From positions 496,001 through 560,000 of the forward strand of contig CAJQUW010016946.1 of assembly GCA_907163375.1 (NCBI GenBank): a DNA stretch of 64,000 nt, given 5' to 3'. The position numbers and the translations under genes are program-made. Numbering within the stretch: position 1 is the stretch's first letter; every line of letters begins with the position of its first letter. A model generated the notes under the pieces. The model did no database searches. It had not been told where the DNA came from and worked only from the letters and a program-made list of their open reading frames with translations. The DNA comes from Prostheceraeus crozeri (Eukaryota > Platyhelminthes > Polycladida > Euryleptidae). Of this stretch, positions 60,771-64,000 are shown one piece after another.

Positions 60771-61356
60771 CAGGGCTGTGGAGGCGGAGGCGTAAAAAAA
60801 TTTGGCCGCCTACGGCTTTTCGAAATTTTAATGAATGATGTGTGATTTGATATAATCTATTATTTGATGCATATATTTGATGTTTATTTGATATACATAT
60901 GTTATAGATGCAATTTATGCCATTGGTTTTACTACCGTACAAGTAATTCATCAGTCGTCTGTAGTGTATTTAGTAGTTGTAGTGTCCGCTATTCAATAAC
61001 AAGTAAATCTATGGATAAAACATATGGTGCGTCGAATTCGGCTATTGTGATTTTAGTTACTTCGGCGTTTGGACACCATCACCGCCGTTTCCTTTGATTT
61101 AATGAATGAATTTTCATTAATTAGTGGGTATTGTATAGGCAACAGCTAGAGCCGACCATGTCTGTGAAGTAGATCCATTAAAACTTTCTGATTAAAAAAA
61201 TGTTGATCTAGGCTGTTTGAGAAAAACATGAACTCATAGAATTCGACCATAATATGATCTTTATATGAACGTCATATATTTGTTATGTTTTCTTTACCAG
61301 ACTACGTGAGGGTCTAGCTATACGCATGATGTTCATGAAAAATGGATTGCCATTGC

Positions 61357-61436
61357 ACTCCGTATTATTTAACAGTACTATAGAAGGCTACTACTACAGT
61401 AGTAGCCTTCTATTGTACTGTTCAATAAATCGGAGT
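61357..61436. repeat. 80-nt near-perfect hairpin
   Basis: Two arms of about 39 nt, from ACTCCG at 61357 to CGGAGT at 61436, pair with about four mismatches. The inner 16 bp (ATAGAAGGCTACTACT) are perfect around a 2-nt centre at about 61396. It could be a foldback element or a small-RNA precursor. Confidence 0.8.
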
Positions 61437-61464
61437 TTTTTCCGGGGCTTTGAGTGCATGAATC

Positions 61465-61521
61465 TGGTTGGGTACTGGGGTCAAGTATGAACATCTATGA
61501 CAGCAGAGCAGTACCCAACCA
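61465..61521. repeat. 13-bp perfect inverted repeat
   Basis: TGGTTGGGTACTG at 61465-61477 pairs with CAGTACCCAACCA at 61509-61521 around a 31-nt loop, right next to the 80-nt hairpin. Confidence 0.8.
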
Positions 61522-61754
61522 AATTTGTAGACTACTGTAGGCTACCGTGTTAAGAATAGCAAAGATTAATCATCTGTGTGTAGAACTAGGACCGACAATG
61601 AAAAATTAATTTTATGTATAGCATCATATCACGTTTTTATACCATGTTATTATCATAACTTACAGTATATGGTATTTGTTATATTCTACTATATATTGAT
61701 GAGGTCTGAGGCGGCGGAGGCACTTTTCAAATAGACCGCCTCAAACACAGCTTG

Positions 61755-62711
61755 ATAGACATGCGTAAAGGACAGTGAATACATTTGAATCGATGTGTGT
61801 CAGTTCATCCATCGAATTCATTTTATATTCTAAACATTTCTGTCGATGTTACATCTGCTAGACTGACTGGTGAAAGGCTTTTTTATATACGGTGTTTTAG
61901 GTAAGTTTTAATGAAATTCGTTTTACCAATGTTGGCCTTTGGTTTTAGTGTATTTTTAATGGTAAACAGCGTGTAGTGAAAATCTCGGGTGTCAAGATTG
62001 GAACCGTAAATTTCTTTTCCAACGGTTAACTGATGTGATTAGTCAATCCGTTAACATGGGTAACCGACAAACAACATTTATCTTGCTGCGATAACATAAC
62101 ATTTCAAATAATGTAATTAAGTGGCATGCGTATAAAAATACGCCTACTACCAAATTGAAGATAATTGATTGTAATAAAAATTAGCAATATTATTGCTAAT
62201 ATTATTATGGAATATTTTATCATAATGTTTTGCTGCACATTATGTATCTCTTGTTTTCGACTTAACTTTATCTTAAATGCATGGAGTAAGTTAATTTGAA
62301 CAGGGGTATAATGAATGAACGATAGCGATTTGGTTGATCGCTCACATCACTACTATTAAGTCAATGAAAGCTTAATTTAACTTAAAAGAGCCGTAAAGTC
62401 TTAAGTCCCAAGTCTCCCTACTCGTATGCTGAATCATACCTTGCTATGATTACCAAAAATATAGATTCTATTAACCATGTATGAATGAACTTTCAAGAAT
62501 TTTTAGGTATTGATGACACAGTGGTTGTAATATCAGCACTTTTCTTTTATTCATTAAGCAGTGGCAGTGTTTTCACAAAATTTGTGTCAAATCACCTACC
62601 ATGTATCACTCGAATTCTCGTAATAATTTCCCTCTAACCTTGCAATGATGATTATCAAAAAATATCACTCTTCAGTGATTAAGGTGGTTTCAGTAGACTT
62701 CTTAATTTCAG
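61755..62711. other. Intergenic or intronic DNA, no gene seen
   Basis: AT-rich. A small hairpin ATTAGCAAT/ATTGCTAAT with a 3-nt loop lies at about 62181-62201. No coding or RNA gene is recognised. Confidence 0.4.
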
Positions 62712-62750
62712 TTCAATTCCTTGGAAGAAAAGTTGGTGAAGCTGGAACGT
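62712..62750 (+). CDS. Candidate short internal exon of an unrecognised host gene
   Basis: Acceptor TTCTTAATTTCAG ends at 62711; donor ACGT/GTGAGA begins at 62751. Two frames are open. Phase 0, which fits the exon ending at 60288, reads FNSLEEKLVKLER, a coil-like peptide. The other reads QFLGRKVGEAGT and joins the longer frame of the next exon. I cannot decide between them. Confidence 0.28.
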
Positions 62751-62823
62751 GTGAGATTGCAAATCGCCTGGACGCCTTCGTTCTGAAAGCACTAATTTTC
62801 CACAAATCAACTAATCATCTCAG
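62751..62823 (+). other. Candidate 73-nt intron
   Basis: GTGAGA donor, ACTAAT branch-like words (the last 12 nt before the end) and acceptor CATCTCAG ending at 62823. Confidence 0.35.
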
Positions 62824-63098
62824 GTTCAACCGTTGTTAGTTACTCGCAAAGTGTGCCGACTCATTCCACCGACGAGTTGATGCAATTTTTCATTCGAGAC
62901 GACAAGTTTTCAAAGTGGAAATTCTCGAAGAGATGTTTTCCAACATCTTTTCCGACACTTTATCAAGTTGTGATATCCGTAATACGAGTATGTGCAAACC
63001 TGGCCGGAAATTATGATCAAGTGGTGTCACGTGTGATCGAAAAGCGTCGAAAGAACGAGTGTCACATTAAATCAAACGGACAATGCCTGATCCGATGA
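62824..63098 (+). CDS. Candidate last exon of an unrecognised host gene
   Basis: After the acceptor at 62823 one frame stays open for 91 codons to a TGA at 63096-63098. It includes the segment TDELMQFFIRDDKFSKWKF and a basic end (VIEKRRKNECH). A poly(A) signal follows 460 bp later. Read in phase 0 the exon would instead stop after 18 codons, at 62880. No domain is recognised. Confidence 0.33.
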
Positions 63099-63558
63099 AG
63101 AGAGGAAAGAAGAATCTCAGAAATTGTATTAGTTCATGAACTTACGAAGAAGTGTAGCTCACAGACATTCGAATTACATTCACATTGCTATAACTAATAT
63201 CTATGATCACTTCTTAAAATCTTTCCATCGGTATTTTATGCAAGATGTGCTTCACTTGAGGTGATGCTAGTGTTTTCTTGTACTGGGTACGTTATGATAA
63301 GGTACATTTATTTGTTTTATATACTCACATTCGTCGTTTTACATCAACTTGTCGTCCATTGTTCATTTATCATCTAGTATTCTTTTTTTTTTTTAATATG
63401 AGTTTTGATCATATGTATTTCTGTACGAAAACTTCAATCATTTCCACTCACAATTACATTACAGTAATGCATGGGAAGTTTGTAATCGTTTGCAAAAGGG
63501 AAAATTACTGTGTAACTTATCATTTCAACGCCATTCGACAGTTACTGCTTCAATGTTG

Positions 63559-63564
63559 AATAAA
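63559..63564 (+). terminator. Poly(A) signal
   Basis: AATAAA followed by a T-rich stretch, ACGTTTTTATTCG. It is the first good signal after the candidate last exon ending at 63098; 63099 to about 63585 would be its 3' UTR. Confidence 0.4.
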
Positions 63565-63585
63565 CGTTTTTATTCGTACGTACGC

Positions 63586-64000
63586 TATTAGGCCTATATG
63601 ATATCTTTATTCATACAATAGTATGTTTTGGGTATGAAGGTCAATGATAAGTAAGTTTTTTTCGTGTGCGATGCTTGTATTCCACCTTCTTTGATAGGTT
63701 AAACATTTAAAATTGGATATGCAATTATTTATCCTGTTTTAAATTATGAAATAAAGATTTGCATATCCGTCTCGTCTCTAGTATGAAAATAAAATGAGTT
63801 TTTCTCATACCTACTAGTAATACGGCTGCCTTAGAAAAACATGTAACTTCGCACAATAAGATTAGGCTAATAGTAACATTGCGATTGCCATAAAGGTTGA
63901 CCCCCCCCAATATTCCATTTGGCCAGTTTACAAGCTTTCCAGACCAGTCGATACTTGTTTTACCCTTTTGATTTGTTTAACGAATGTTAATTATTGGTAT
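63586..64000. other. Intergenic, nothing seen
   Basis: AT-rich sequence with a C-run at about 63901-63908. No gene or repeat is recognised. Confidence 0.5.

Larger units (their letters stand above)
60771..61754. mobile_element. Possible non-autonomous hAT-like element
   Basis: The left end reads CAGGGCTGTGGAGGCGGAGG. The right end, read inward, is CAAGCTGTGTTTGAGGCGG, an imperfect match with shared GAGGCGG. The left end resembles the remnant at 55693. The 8-bp flanks do not match clearly, so the boundaries are tentative. No transposase frame is seen. Confidence 0.35.

Noticed and set aside
1-64000. tRNA, rRNA or other structured RNA genes
   Set aside because: No cloverleaf, rRNA-like or snRNA-like sequence was noticed on either strand by reading.

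Overview
The window is metazoan nuclear DNA, very probably from an invertebrate. It has AT-rich, gene-poor flanks, short spliceosomal introns with textbook ends, a CR1/Jockey-type LINE, a PIF/Harbinger element whose MADF gene has an intron, hAT-like ends, and core promoters of the TATA plus TCATT-initiator kind. The species cannot be named from sequence alone.

Layout. Positions 1-54731 are one satellite domain interrupted by two islands. The satellite is a complex repeat built from three blocks of about 160 bp (A, A' and B). They assemble into short (A+B, about 323 bp) and long (A+A'+B, about 482 bp) units, each carrying one G-run next to a CRE-like GACGTCAGC. It is seen at 1-432 (inverted), 13131-15300 and 22317-54731; the last block has about 77 units and forms a higher-order repeat of about 1.77 kb in its right half. 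Island 1 (433-13130) is a large imperfect palindrome. Each arm runs from the satellite inward through a promoter-bearing cap of about 1.1 kb, a small hypothetical gene, diverged internal repeats and a 29-30 bp minisatellite full of AATAAA; the arms meet at a unique spacer near 6.7 kb. A 908-bp Harbinger element sits only in the right arm, exactly at the edge of the TATA box. Island 2 (about 15500-22316) has the same cap at its right end and holds a broken Polinton/adintovirus-type DNA polymerase B with a zinc-finger leader, a 149-aa gene of unknown function, and a zinc-finger/acidic plus coiled-coil pair.

How it fits together. The cap and its junction to the satellite are the same in all three copies, so the satellite was attached to the element before the copies arose. 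Island 1 looks like an inverted dimer of a deletion derivative of an island-2-like element; it even keeps a roughly 100-bp tail of the 149-aa gene. Transcription would start about 100 bp inside each island and read away from the satellite. In island 2 it converges with the 149-aa gene at a two-way poly(A) signal. In island 1 both arms read into the minisatellite.

From about 54.96 kb to the end the sequence is ordinary non-satellite DNA. It contains a LINE with intact ORF1 and a 3'-truncated ORF2 (56.1-58.8 kb), hAT-like remnants, a striking 80-nt hairpin, and weakly supported exons of one unrecognised host gene ending at a poly(A) signal at 63559.
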